NCBI GenBank assembly: GCA_018136815.1
Contig: CM030934.1
Coordinates: forward strand, 6,247,698 to 6,311,697
DNA length: 64,000 nucleotides
Source: Isochrysis galbana
Taxonomy: Eukaryota > Haptophyta > Isochrysidales > Isochrysidaceae
Reading direction: 5' to 3'
The position numbers and the translations under genes are program-made. This document shows, piece by piece, positions 43,229 through 52,369 of the stretch. The notes under the pieces were generated by a model. That model did not search any database. It had not been told where the DNA came from and saw nothing but the letters and a program-made list of their open reading frames with translations. Each line of letters begins with the position of its first letter. Positions within the stretch are counted from its first letter, which is position 1.

Positions 43229-45068
43229 CTAAGCAACCTTCTTCTTGCCGAAGAGGTCGTCGGCAATCGCGTAGAAGAAGGTTCCCGCAATAGCAATGGC
43301 ACAGCCCGCCATCTTGGTCGGCTCCATCGACTCGCCTGTTTGACCGGAACAGGACGGTAGTATGTAAGCACCAAGCTCATTCGCGGTGGGTGCAATGGCT
43401 CAAAATAAGCAAGAAATTGAGATTGATGAAGCAGGGACCTTAAGGTGTGGCGTAAGCGCATCGGTATGGAACACTTGCATGGCCAAACACGGGCATTATG
43501 ATGTCAGCATGTCAGAGGCGAGACGGAGAGGACGCTCCCAAGGAGAGGCATGGACAAATCGTACCGAAAGCGATGGCACATCCCACGATGATGATAGCTC
43601 GCTTGGCGGTGTTGGCGACGGAGTGGGTGACTCCGGAGATCTTGCCGAGGGCGAGGGTTGACACCTCGTTGTAGAGATAGAAGGTGAGGCCCGACATGAT
43701 AAGATTGAACCTAAAGTTGCCCGCCGAGCCAGGGGTGCCGTCGTTGTTCCAGATCTCAATGAACTTGTCGAGCTGCCGCAGGACAAGGGGGACGAGGGGA
43801 AATGAGCACAGCCTTTTTGATCAAGATGTGTATGCGGCATGGCTGCCGTCAATTTTCCTTCTAATTCAGTTCGATGAAATTGGACTGACCTTCTGATACT
43901 CGCCAGAGATGAAGATGGTCGGGATGAGGAGGAAGGTGGACCACAACGTTCCGATGGCGTAAGCATTCGCACCGCCGCCAATGGCGGCCTTCATGTCGCC
44001 AGCCATAGCCTTCTTGTTCTCCTGGCCACGGAAAGCTGCCGCAACATTGGCGCCGCCAGCGGCCGCGAGGCAAGCCCAGGTGAAGTCCAGCTCGGAGACC
44101 GAGGCAATAACGATGCCACCAATGACAGGAACAAGCATCATCAGCTTGGCAGTTGACACCTGTCAAAGGGTGAGTCTATCTCAATCGGGCAGGTAGGACA
44201 TGACACACCAAGATAAGCGAGGCAAAGTCCCCCAAATATGAATTGCTAAGCCGCCAAACAGAGGAGCAATGTGCTAGCTGTGAATATGATGGGCGTGCGA
44301 ATCTGGTATTCAGCTAGCACTCTCTATTTCGATGCAGAAGTTCTCACCTTGGAGCCGTAGAACATGAAGCCAACGGCAGCAGCAAATGCGGGCTCGGCGG
44401 CCTTGATGACTTGAGCAAACCTGAGATACCAAGTGATTGATCAAAACATTGGCGGCAACATCAAGACCTCACACCTTGCTCTTACAGCCCCGACATCGTG
44501 CACTTTTGCTGGCAAGTATGGCAAGCGACGTACGAGACAGCGCCAGCAGAGAGCGAAAAAACGGCACCAGCATGGGCGGCAGCCGTGAAGAGGCCGACGG
44601 GCAACAACTTCATGACCTGAGCAAAGCTGATACTGGGCGCCTTGCGAGCCTCGGGAAGAATCCACCTGCGAGTGCATGTGAGTCATATTAGCCTCACGCT
44701 GGCGCTCAGCCATTTGCAAATGGCCCCCGCACAACAAGTCTAAACCGGACCGAATGGTCTTTGTCATGGCAGACTGGAAGGTGACCGGAGTTGCAGGCCG
44801 GCCGACGAGCGAATGCTCGCACAACCCAGCCTTAGCAGTGTGCAGGTTGCGATGGGAGCCTTGCAGCTCAGCGAGAAGCGGAGGGAGGGCCAATTTCTCA
44901 CAGAGCGAGTGCGTAGACAGCGCCGACCGCCATCTGGATCCACGCCATGATCATGGCAAACTCGGAGCCGCCGCCGGCCTTGGAGGCGGACTTGTTGTAG
45001 ATGTTGTAATAGTAGTTGCCCGCGTACCACGCGGCGAGGTAGACGATCAGGCCGACGTCGACACCCAT
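43229..45068 (-). CDS. Triose-phosphate/phosphate translocator family carrier
   Basis: Six exons: 45068-44902, 44665-44534, 44420-44348, 44159-43890, 43772-43565, 43335-43229; every junction is GT-AG and frame closes to 318 aa. Family members exchange phosphorylated sugars or nucleotide sugars across plastid or Golgi membranes. Recognisable parts: VYLAAWYAGNYYYNIYNK in helix 1, LWILPEARKAPSISFAQVMK, AGAVSFAQVIKAAEPAF spanning exons 2-3, LMMLVPVIGGIVIASVSELDF, FYLYNEVSTLALGKISGVTH and the final AIAIAGTFFYAIADDLFGKKK. About 10 membrane segments. No presequence precedes helix 1, so this copy would sit in the outermost plastid membrane or the Golgi, not the inner envelope. Lys-rich C-terminus (KKKVA). 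Substrate not predictable. Confidence 0.93.
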
Positions 45069-45089
45069 AGCTAGCTAGCGGCGCGGGAG

Positions 45090-45290
45090 GGAGAGAGAGG
45101 AGGCGGAGTGGCAGGGGGGGGGGAGAGAAAGAGAGAAGTGGGGGAGGGAGAAGGAGAAGACCGACGGAGTGGGGGAGGGGAGAACAGGAGAGAGAGGAGA
45201 GGGGGCGTCGGCCTCGCGGCGGAGGAGATTCACAATCTGAGAGGCGGGCGGGGGAGGGAGGGGGGCGGGGGGGGGAGAGATGCACCGCAG
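45090..45290. repeat. Purine/pyrimidine tract upstream of the translocator
   Basis: G/A-rich on the + strand (C/T on the coding strand), with poly-G at 45114-45123 and 45266-45275. Starts about 20 bp from the start codon. Confidence 0.8.
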
Positions 45291-45371
45291 CAGCGACGCA
45301 TCATCCTACTGAGTAGAGGCTATAGCTCCTCATCCAACAACGTTTTTTATTAGGTAGCCTAAAACGCTAAA

Positions 45372-46238
45372 TTAAAGGCTCTGGAGATATCCAAGGCAAT
45401 GGTAGGCAGGATATGGACACTTTGCACGCCGAGGTACCATTTTTTTGCAAGTTATGAAGCCCCACGCCCGTTTCTTGAAAGCACGAACACGAACACGCAC
45501 CAGACGCAATGCTTCTCTCTCAACACAGGCGCGCTCACGCACAATCCTCACCCATGGGAGCCTCAAAAACCACCTCTTGGGCGTGTTGCTCGCTCGATCC
45601 TGCCACCCTACTACGAATGGCCACACATGCCCCGACCTTACACACCCCCTTCTTCGGCCCACACTGCGGGCAACGCTTCCAACTGGACCAGTGGCACGGG
45701 TCGATTGCGCACAAGCAGACAAATTCGCAAGCGGAGAAAGCGGGGGCTCGAGCTCGAGCACGCAACCGCTCTGCCTGGTGAGTAAGAGAGGAATGCTGCC
45801 GAAGCCGTACTTCTTGGCCTTTTTGAATGACGCGCGCGCGCACAGCATCTCCCGGATCTTGACAGAGATGGGATGTCGGTTACGTGGCTCCTGTACGTCC
45901 GCGCACTGGATGAGCCACCTGCCCAGCTTCATCCTCTCGGCGTTCGTCAATACCTGCGAGTGGTGATCACAGATGAATTTATCGGGCACGGCCGTCTTGG
46001 AGAGCGCCTGGCGTATCTTCCCCTTGGTGGCCTTGGGGAACTTGCCCGAGCGAATCGCGAGACGAGCGCTCTCGCCCGTCGCACGGCAATGATCCACCGC
46101 CTTGCGGACGTCTTCGAGGACGGCGAGCCGCTCCTTTGCCTGGACGTCGCGCGCCGACTTCGAGTACCTACCTGGGGCCTGGGGGCCCCTTGGTGACTGC
46201 TGCAGGCCCTGGGGAGGCCCCAGGCGCCATCGGCGCAT
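45372..46238 (-). CDS. Transposon-associated DNA-binding-type ORF, divergent partner of the transposase
   Basis: Open frame of about 289 codons from the ATG at 46238 (the open frame itself extends a little further upstream). Residues about 25-130 are protein-like and helical (AKERLAVLEDVRKAVDHCRA; ARLAIRSGKFPKATKGKIRQ; LTNAERMKLGRWLIQCADVQ), resembling helix-turn-helix/CENP-B-type segments at the N-terminus of DNA transposases. After KKAKKYGFGSIPLLLT the reading becomes less convincing, and another frame (CHWSSWKRCPQCGPKKGVC) looks better, so an intron or frameshift is likely near 45780. Its start lies 315 bp from the divergent transposase start at 46553. Function inferred from position and composition only. 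Confidence 0.45.
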   Translation of the reverse strand: MRRWRLGPPQGLQQSPRGPQAPGRYSKSARDVQAKERLAVLEDVRKAVDHCRATGESARLAIRSGKFPKATKGKIRQALSKTAVPDKFICDHHSQVLTNAERMKLGRWLIQCADVQEPRNRHPISVKIREMLCARASFKKAKKYGFGSIPLLLTRQSGCVLELEPPLSPLANLSACAQSTRATGPVGSVARSVGRRRGCVRSGHVWPFVVGWQDRASNTPKRWFLRLPWVRIVRERACVEREALRLVRVRVRAFKKRAWGFITCKKMVPRRAKCPYPAYHCLGYLQSL

Positions 46239-46552
46239 GCGCGTGCTGGCTGCAGGCGGCTTGCCTTCATTTGGTCTCCTTTCCCTCAGGGTTTCTTCCC
46301 CTCCCGCGGGGACTCTCACCCTACCATGAGCCCCCCCGCGAGCACCCCGAAGGAGAGGCCCAGGAGCACCCCGTACGCGACGAGAACGGCGTCGCCTTGG
46401 CTCGGCATGAGAGGGCGCGCCCCGAGAGGGCCTGGTAGACGCCCACGCCGAGCACGGCGTAGCCCGTCCCCTTGTGCGCGACCCGCCACACGGCGCGGCG
46501 TGCCTCGGGGCGAAACTATGCCGAGTACGAAACCGAAAGCATTACGCGCGGC

Positions 46553-48529
46553 ATGCCGAACTACGTGTCAAAGCAGACGTTCAACCGGTACCTCACGGTC
46601 TTACTGCCGGCAGTGTGTGTCCTTCAAACGGAAGTGGTAGACCTCGGCAGGAAGCTCGTCGCGCGTTATGGCAAGATCGACAGCCTCGTCTTGACGAATG
46701 ATTTTTTCTGGCAGACGCGCGGCCACAACTCCGCAAACGGCTCGGGCACCATTTGCGATTTGGATTCGGGCACAATACTAGCCTTTCGACACTATTGCAT
46801 TGGCGAGGACGCGTTGAGCGACGCGGGCGGATTTGAGTACACCTCCAAAGCGATGGACGCGATCGGGTGCGGCGACATGCTGGACGACGTCATGCGTTGG
46901 ATGCAGAACGATGTCGTGCCTACACTGGAGGAGGCAGGCGTGAGTAAGGAGCCGTCGCTTGACGGCATTGTTCTCGACGGCGACGCCACCACCAACAAGC
47001 TGATACCAGTCGTCATCGAGAAGGCGCGCAAGCTAGCCGAACATCGAGGCGATTGTGCGACGGCATGCGGAGTGAACCTCATCGTCTACAAGTGCACGAA
47101 CCACCTCGGCAAGAACTTGGGAAAGAGGGCCGTGGAGATCGGCAAGAAATGGCACACGACGTGCACCTGCCGCGATAGAATCACCGAGAAGGGGACCATC
47201 AATAAGGTGCAACCAAAACTGCACCGTGGAGTTGTCAACGAGTCCGCTCCGGTAGTGAAGTCATATCAGCGTGCCGCGTCCGCTGCTCTGCGCGGTGTGA
47301 CAGCATGGAAAGCCAAGCCGGAGTACACCGACGTCGCGCTCAAAGACATCGCGATCCAGGGCTTGGAGGAAATGATGAACCACATGTCGAACATCCACAG
47401 CGGCCCCGGCTTCTTCACGGGCAAGTTGCGCACGTGCCGCCTGCACGACCTCGCCAAGGCCGACGGAACGGCGTACGAATCGAGTCAATACAATGACTGC
47501 GCCGATTTCAACGAGGAGATGAAGGCGTGGATCACGAAGGAGGTCATCGAGCGCATCGACGAGGTTGTGCATCCCTGTCTCGGCGGTGTTTGCCAGAATG
47601 CATCCGAGCGCGTCGGCATGGTCGCCCTCAAGTACCGCGACAAGGAGACAAAGCTCGGCCCCACCCACTACACCGTCTCCACCGGACTCGCAATCGCGCA
47701 CTGTAACAATGTATGCATCCACAAGTTCCGTGTGGAGCTCGCTCGTGAAGGCATAGTGGACCAGGACATCGAGGCGTTTGGCACAATGGAGTCGAGGCTG
47801 CACGAGATCTTGGGCGTGCCAACGTCGCAGTGGCAGCGCGACATGTGGCTCAGGCGTGCCACAGCCCGAGCGCAGCGCTCGATCAAGCGCCGCACAGTTG
47901 AGTACAAGAAGTACCGGAAGAAGCAGAGGAAGCGGCAGACGGAGAAGAGAGCAGGGCAAAAGACCCATTCGAGCGCCAAGTACAAGGGTGATTCCGGCGC
48001 CAGCTCCGCACGTGCGAAGGGCAACGGTGAGGCGGGTGCGTGCGAGTGCGCTGGGAAGTGCCTCCGTGGTTGCCCATGCAAGGCGGCGCGTCAGCAATGC
48101 ACCGCGTCCTGCCACCCCGCGAGTAGTAGCACATGCAAGAACTGCGCTGCTGAGCCAGGAGGCAGTGCGCGCATTGCTTCTGCCGCATGTTCTTCGCAGG
48201 AGCAGGAGCGTGACCCGACAGCACTCTCGGCCCACTGCGATGTGACCAGCGAGCCAGCAGTGCCGCAGCGCACTCCACCAGCTGCAGATGAGCCCCTCGT
48301 GGGGCGTGCGCTTATGTACAATTTTGATGGGGCGGGGTGGTGCCTGGGTGTGGTGGATGAAGAGGTGGACAATGACGACGAAGTCGACGAGGAAACTGGC
48401 GAGCGTGCCAACTACCTCGTTTATTATGAGGTGGACGACAGCCTCGTGGCGCATCACTTGCACATCTCGGATTATAGCTGTGACACCAGTCCGGGCAAGC
48501 CGCGCGCATGGCATTTGTTGACTAAGTGA
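46553..48529 (+). CDS. Mutator-like DDE transposase with C-terminal CXC cysteine cluster
   Basis: 658 aa from the first ATG; the frame stays open upstream to 46472, so a longer start is possible. Recognised pattern: first acidic residue in TNDFFWQTRGHNSANG (DxxWxxRGxxSxNG of animal/protist Mutator-like transposases). Second Asp in LDGDATTNK, followed by KCTNHLGKNLGKRA (conserved CxNH). A likely catalytic Glu sits in NASERVGMVALKYRDKE. Then a Lys/Arg-rich helix (KKYRKKQRKRQTEKRAGQK). A Cys cluster (CECAGKCLRGCPCKAARQQC with further Cys) resembles tesmin/TSO1 CXC domains used in DNA binding. A Tudor-like end follows (LVGRALMYNFDGAGWCLGVV ... NYLVYYEVDDS). No frameshift is seen, so the gene may be recently active. 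Inverted termini were not found. Confidence 0.8.
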   Translation: MPNYVSKQTFNRYLTVLLPAVCVLQTEVVDLGRKLVARYGKIDSLVLTNDFFWQTRGHNSANGSGTICDLDSGTILAFRHYCIGEDALSDAGGFEYTSKAMDAIGCGDMLDDVMRWMQNDVVPTLEEAGVSKEPSLDGIVLDGDATTNKLIPVVIEKARKLAEHRGDCATACGVNLIVYKCTNHLGKNLGKRAVEIGKKWHTTCTCRDRITEKGTINKVQPKLHRGVVNESAPVVKSYQRAASAALRGVTAWKAKPEYTDVALKDIAIQGLEEMMNHMSNIHSGPGFFTGKLRTCRLHDLAKADGTAYESSQYNDCADFNEEMKAWITKEVIERIDEVVHPCLGGVCQNASERVGMVALKYRDKETKLGPTHYTVSTGLAIAHCNNVCIHKFRVELAREGIVDQDIEAFGTMESRLHEILGVPTSQWQRDMWLRRATARAQRSIKRRTVEYKKYRKKQRKRQTEKRAGQKTHSSAKYKGDSGASSARAKGNGEAGACECAGKCLRGCPCKAARQQCTASCHPASSSTCKNCAAEPGGSARIASAACSSQEQERDPTALSAHCDVTSEPAVPQRTPPAADEPLVGRALMYNFDGAGWCLGVVDEEVDNDDEVDEETGERANYLVYYEVDDSLVAHHLHISDYSCDTSPGKPRAWHLLTK

Positions 48530-48783
48530 GGTGGGTGCACTGAAGGCGTTGTGGTTGTGGTACTGTGACATAGCATTGTCGTAGTGAATGGAAGAATACA
48601 GATGTTCCTTTGTGGACGTTGACTATGTCCTGCACTCCCACACATCGCTTTTTCGGGGCCAAGCTCCAATTTCACGGCTAATCCTCCGGTTGACCGTCGT
48701 AAGGAGTGCCCGGATTTGACCCGTTCGTTCTCCGGAACGGTTCGGAATTGGGGCAAACCCTTCGGCAGCCATTTGGGAAGGGT

Positions 48784-48945
48784 CATGTCCTGTCCCAACA
48801 TAATTTTTTCAGATTTTAACTCAATGACCCTGACACGTTAGTCCACTCTCTACAAAAAAGAAAAAAAAAGAAAAAGAAACGAATGGTCAGAGGTGATTTT
48901 CGAGGCCAAAAACGTCGAGTTAAAATCCAAAAAAATATGAGCAGT
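48784..48945. repeat. Imperfect inverted repeat, MITE-like
   Basis: Left arm about 48784-48821 (CATGTCCTG..., ending TTTTTTCAGATTTTAACTC); right arm 48917-48945 (GAGTTAAAATCCAAAAAAAT ... GTCATG). Arms of about 30-38 nt with a 95-nt centre containing an A-rich stretch (48855-48880). It lies 250 bp beyond the transposase stop and might belong to that element, but no matching arm is seen left of 45372. Confidence 0.6.
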
Positions 48946-49731
48946 CATGCCCCGGTGTGGGTCCTGAGGATGGCGAAAACCGCAAGGCGCTGAAAGCCTG
49001 ACACTTCGAACCACAGCCCGTGCCGTATGGCCACTCTTACACCCCTGCTCGGGGGTTTACGAGACGCCCACATCGGTCGACCGCCACGGCCCCACGCTGC
49101 CAGTTCTGCCCGACCTGAGCCTGCAGGAGGATTGCCATCGTCGCCCCCTGGAAGGCTGCAGCGAGATCCGCCTATTCCAGAGACATTCGTCGAGTCCCTG
49201 GCCCCCTACGTCGAACCTACTCCTGGAGCTAGCCGCGTGCATGCCACAGAAGCCGCCGGAGAGTGACTCCTGCGGTCAGGAGCGCGTGCCCAGGCGCACT
49301 GCAGCCGCCCCCTCCACCCCTATGGTCCATCTGCCCCACCTCCCAGCCTGGGAGGCCGCGCCCATGGCCACCAGACCCGCCTTGCGCTCGCTCCGCGCCG
49401 CCACGCTGGCCGTAGCAGAGGGGGAGAAGGAAAGGCTCTCCCACGGCCGAATGCTCCAGTCGCCGGCGCCGCACCCTCGATCACACATGTCCCCCCCCCT
49501 CGAGATCTGCCCGCAACCGCGGGCCGGCCGCAATCTCCCAGTGCATTGTGGAGCATGGTGCCCCCGGCGGCAGGTCAGTGCCTCCGCCGCGGCCGACATG
49601 GGAGCGCCCGTAAAAGGCCGTTTCTAACCTGGGCTTACCACCTTAAAAAACTCCGACTGGCGTCACCCCTCATTGAGATAGACACTCTTTGAGATTCTCG
49701 TCGAGGGAGGCTCGCTCGCCGTGCGCGGCTC
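48946..49731. other. Intergenic, no gene recognised
   Basis: A 128-codon + frame (49241-49627) and an antisense frame of similar length overlap here; both are Pro/Arg/Ala-rich and show no domain. 49640-49731 is the promoter region of the next gene. Confidence 0.4.
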
Positions 49732-50277
49732 ATGACGACCACGAGGCAAATGCTCCGAGCCCTGCTGTTCATCACGGCGCTCTCGTGGTGTCAGTCGATG
49801 GTGCTCTCGAGCGCGCGCTCATTTAGCCCAGCGCCTTCCGCTGCGAGGACGCTCAGCCCTCGCATGTCCGATCCCAAGTTTGGTACCGACCCGCGCGCAA
49901 TGCTCCCTGACCCTCCTGTCATGCCCTACTGGAAGCCGGGATTCGTGACCGGGCTGCGCTCGACGGGCGAATTAATTGGCGCAATCGAGGCGACGAAGAC
50001 GGACGGCACGTTCCTCGCCGTCAAATTCTGGCGCGACGGCTGTAAGGCATGCGGAGCCACGGTGGAAGCATTTGAGCAGGCAGCAAGGGATCACCCCAAG
50101 GGACGTTTCCATCTCATTAACTTCGGAGAATGCAAGGATCTATGCCGGGGCATCGGACTGAAGGTGGTGCCGACGGGTCATTTGTATGCATCCGGCGAGC
50201 TGGTAGATGCCATGGCGCTCGGCCCGAGCAAATGGAGTGATTTCGCAGCGAAGGTTGAGGAGGTGGCGAAGTCGTGA
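49732..50277 (+). CDS. Thioredoxin-fold protein with CxxC, likely plastid-targeted
   Basis: Intronless, 181 aa. Residues 1-25 form a signal peptide (LRALLFITALSWCQSMVLSS), followed by a Ser/Ala/Arg-rich, acid-poor stretch to about residue 45, as in secondary-plastid presequences. The thioredoxin-like domain spans about 75-178: FLAVKFWRDGCKACGATVEAF has the redox pair C104/C107 (CKAC instead of the canonical CGPC), and KVVPTGHLY carries the cis-proline. Extra Cys in ECKDLC (about 134-138). Best match is the algal/plant thioredoxin-like HCF164-unrelated small proteins; partner unknown. Confidence 0.8.
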   Translation: MTTTRQMLRALLFITALSWCQSMVLSSARSFSPAPSAARTLSPRMSDPKFGTDPRAMLPDPPVMPYWKPGFVTGLRSTGELIGAIEATKTDGTFLAVKFWRDGCKACGATVEAFEQAARDHPKGRFHLINFGECKDLCRGIGLKVVPTGHLYASGELVDAMALGPSKWSDFAAKVEEVAKS

Positions 50278-51369
50278 AGAGAAGCCATTGGCGTTGTTGA
50301 GAGATGATGCAAGGCCATGTATCGGTTCTTCTTCCCAGGCATTCGACACGTTTCGAACTATGTTCGGCGAGATGCGCAGATTTCAATTTGATGTGTGGAA
50401 GTCGTGCTCAAGGCACATATGCCACGCGATTGTCTTGATTTGCGGACATCGGGCAGGTTGCAATGACGACTTAGGGGGGGGAGGGGCAGCCAAAATGCAA
50501 CGTGACCATGACGTTTTCAACCCCAGTCCGCAGCCCCACCGATAATGTTCTGTGCTCCATTCAGTCTGCTTCCATGCACATTGCTGCTGTTACTATCCTC
50601 TTCCCCGATCGGGCCGATCGATTGGCTCCGCCACCACTGAACAGCTAGTCAACAGCTTGAAATATTGCAATAAGCATTTGCAGCGAGCATTGCTTCTCGT
50701 CGGCTTTCACCAAATATCTGCGCTGTCAAGCCATGATACGTCAGACACAACTGTTGGCCTGAGATTGAGATCCGTGCCAACTTATTTATTCAGACGGCAA
50801 TGGTGACGGCTAACCAAAGCCAACACAAGGGAGATCAAGAACTGTGCGCGCGGCTGGCCGTCGGGCACATAGCTGAGTAGCTTATAGCTTATATCTCTCT
50901 GTAGCGGGCAGGCTGCTAGGAAGGAGACGGTGCAGCGCACCGCCATGGCGTGTAGCCACCGGCCTTTTGATTCGAGGTCGTTATAAGGCAAACATAAAAC
51001 CAACGCGTGCGCACGGTGCATTCATTCAAGGCCAAGGCCGTCGACGAAAAGAGCTACCGGAGCGGGGGGCCTACATATGATAATCTATCTGAGAGGTAGT
51101 ACTGCTATACCCGACAACCCGCAGTGCACTTGCTCGTACACACGAAAAAACTCTTGAAGATGTGCCGTAGGCCGTAGGCCGCAACGGCAACGGAGCTGGA
51201 CATGGACATGGACCTCGGGTCGGGGAACATGAACATATCGCAGCGCCGAATACCAACTTCCCCTATGAACTAAAACTCCTTTGAGGCGCCGGCCCCTTGT
51301 GGGGCACACCAGCGCCCGAGAAGGGACAACACGGACTCTTACCCCCCTCTCCCACGCCCCACGCCCCCG
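50278..51369. other. Intergenic, no gene recognised
   Basis: Short frames on both strands without domains. 50880-51060 is A/T-richer. No RNA gene or repeat seen until 51370. Confidence 0.45.
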
Positions 51370-51515
51370 GTCGAAGTAGTGCGCCGGACCTCCCCCTTCC
51401 CAAAGATTGCCGCACGAAGGAACCTGGGAAAGGGGGAAGAAGGAAGAAGTGTCGGTAGGCGAGGGCGGATAGTTAGGAGTAGCATGAGCATGAGAACTCT
51501 GACACACGCCGTGTA
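51370..51515 (-). repeat. Dispersed module with GTGCACTAC-like motif, inverted copy
   Basis: Read on the minus strand: CTCATGCTACTCC..., pyrimidine-rich CCTTCTTCCCCC, CCTTCGTGCGGC and GGCGCACTACTTCGACCGG, in the order seen at 11096-11300 and 32720-32960. Weaker than the other two. To its right, TCTCCCCCTTGCTCC-type sequence is repeated at about 51547 and 51588. Confidence 0.35.
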
Positions 51516-51744
51516 AGTACTAAGTAGCGACTAGTTTGTCGAGATTTTTTCCCCCTTGCTCCTCACTCCCCTTGGCCGGAGGTGGATTTCTCCCCCTTGC
51601 TCCCATGTGCCATGTGGGAAGAAGAGTTGTGAAAGGAAGTGGAGAGTAGCACAAGCACAAGCCAAGTGGCATGGTACAGCTGGTATATGGTATGAAGTAT
51701 AAAGTTGACTAGCGACGGCAACCCCAGAGGCCAAAGACCAGAGG

Positions 51745-51805
51745 GGAAAGTTAGTTAGTGCCCGGTGGGGAGGGCACAGGCGCCCTCCGCATTAACCCCT
51801 ACCTT
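51745..51805 (+). repeat. Family F module (GTTAGTGCCC), second copy
   Basis: GGAAAGTTAGTTAGTGCCCGG, GGGCACAGGCGCCC and ATTAACCCCT match 38711-38765. The remaining stretch to 52369 holds nothing recognisable. Confidence 0.45.
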
Positions 51806-52369
51806 TGAAGCAGTAGGCTAGAATAGGTTGTAGGTGGTGGCATGGACCTAAGAAATTGGAGTCTATCAGGAACTTCAAGCATGCCTCATACGATGTAGGT
51901 CTTGATGCTGCTGCTGCGAGCATGCACGAGCTTCGGGCAGCCAAATTCTAGCACTGCGTTTTGGTTGGGGGACCTTCGCCCAAAAGAAGCCACCGGCCCG
52001 TGGCGTTAGTGGCGTGGCAACCCCCCCAGCTTGGAGGGGCGGCGAGCTGGGCATGCTAAGTCGTGCCTTGGTCGGGTGCCAACATGCCCGCCGCGAGATG
52101 CGCACCGTCCGCGCACGCTGCTGACGGGTCTCTCGGAGAATCGGGTGAGCACCAAATAGCAAATGGCCCGTAGCACACCGCTTATATGGGCTCATGTATC
52201 GCTTAGCAATTGCCGTATGGCGTTCTTAGTTCCAAATGGAAAAAGCACGGGCGTACTTAATTCGAAATTTAAGGAAGCCCACGGCTTGACCATTGTCACA
52301 GCCGCTTAGTAAACGGGAAACGGTGTGTGGACTTGCATGGCAAATGTTCGCTAAGGCGGGCGCTCACGT

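Noticed and set aside
47261-48571. Long minus-strand open frame (436 codons)
   Set aside because: Exact antisense of the transposase; no motif, GC-rich codon symmetry explains it.
49241-49627. 128-codon plus frame
   Set aside because: Overlapped by an equally long antisense frame; both Pro/Arg/Ala-rich, no domain.
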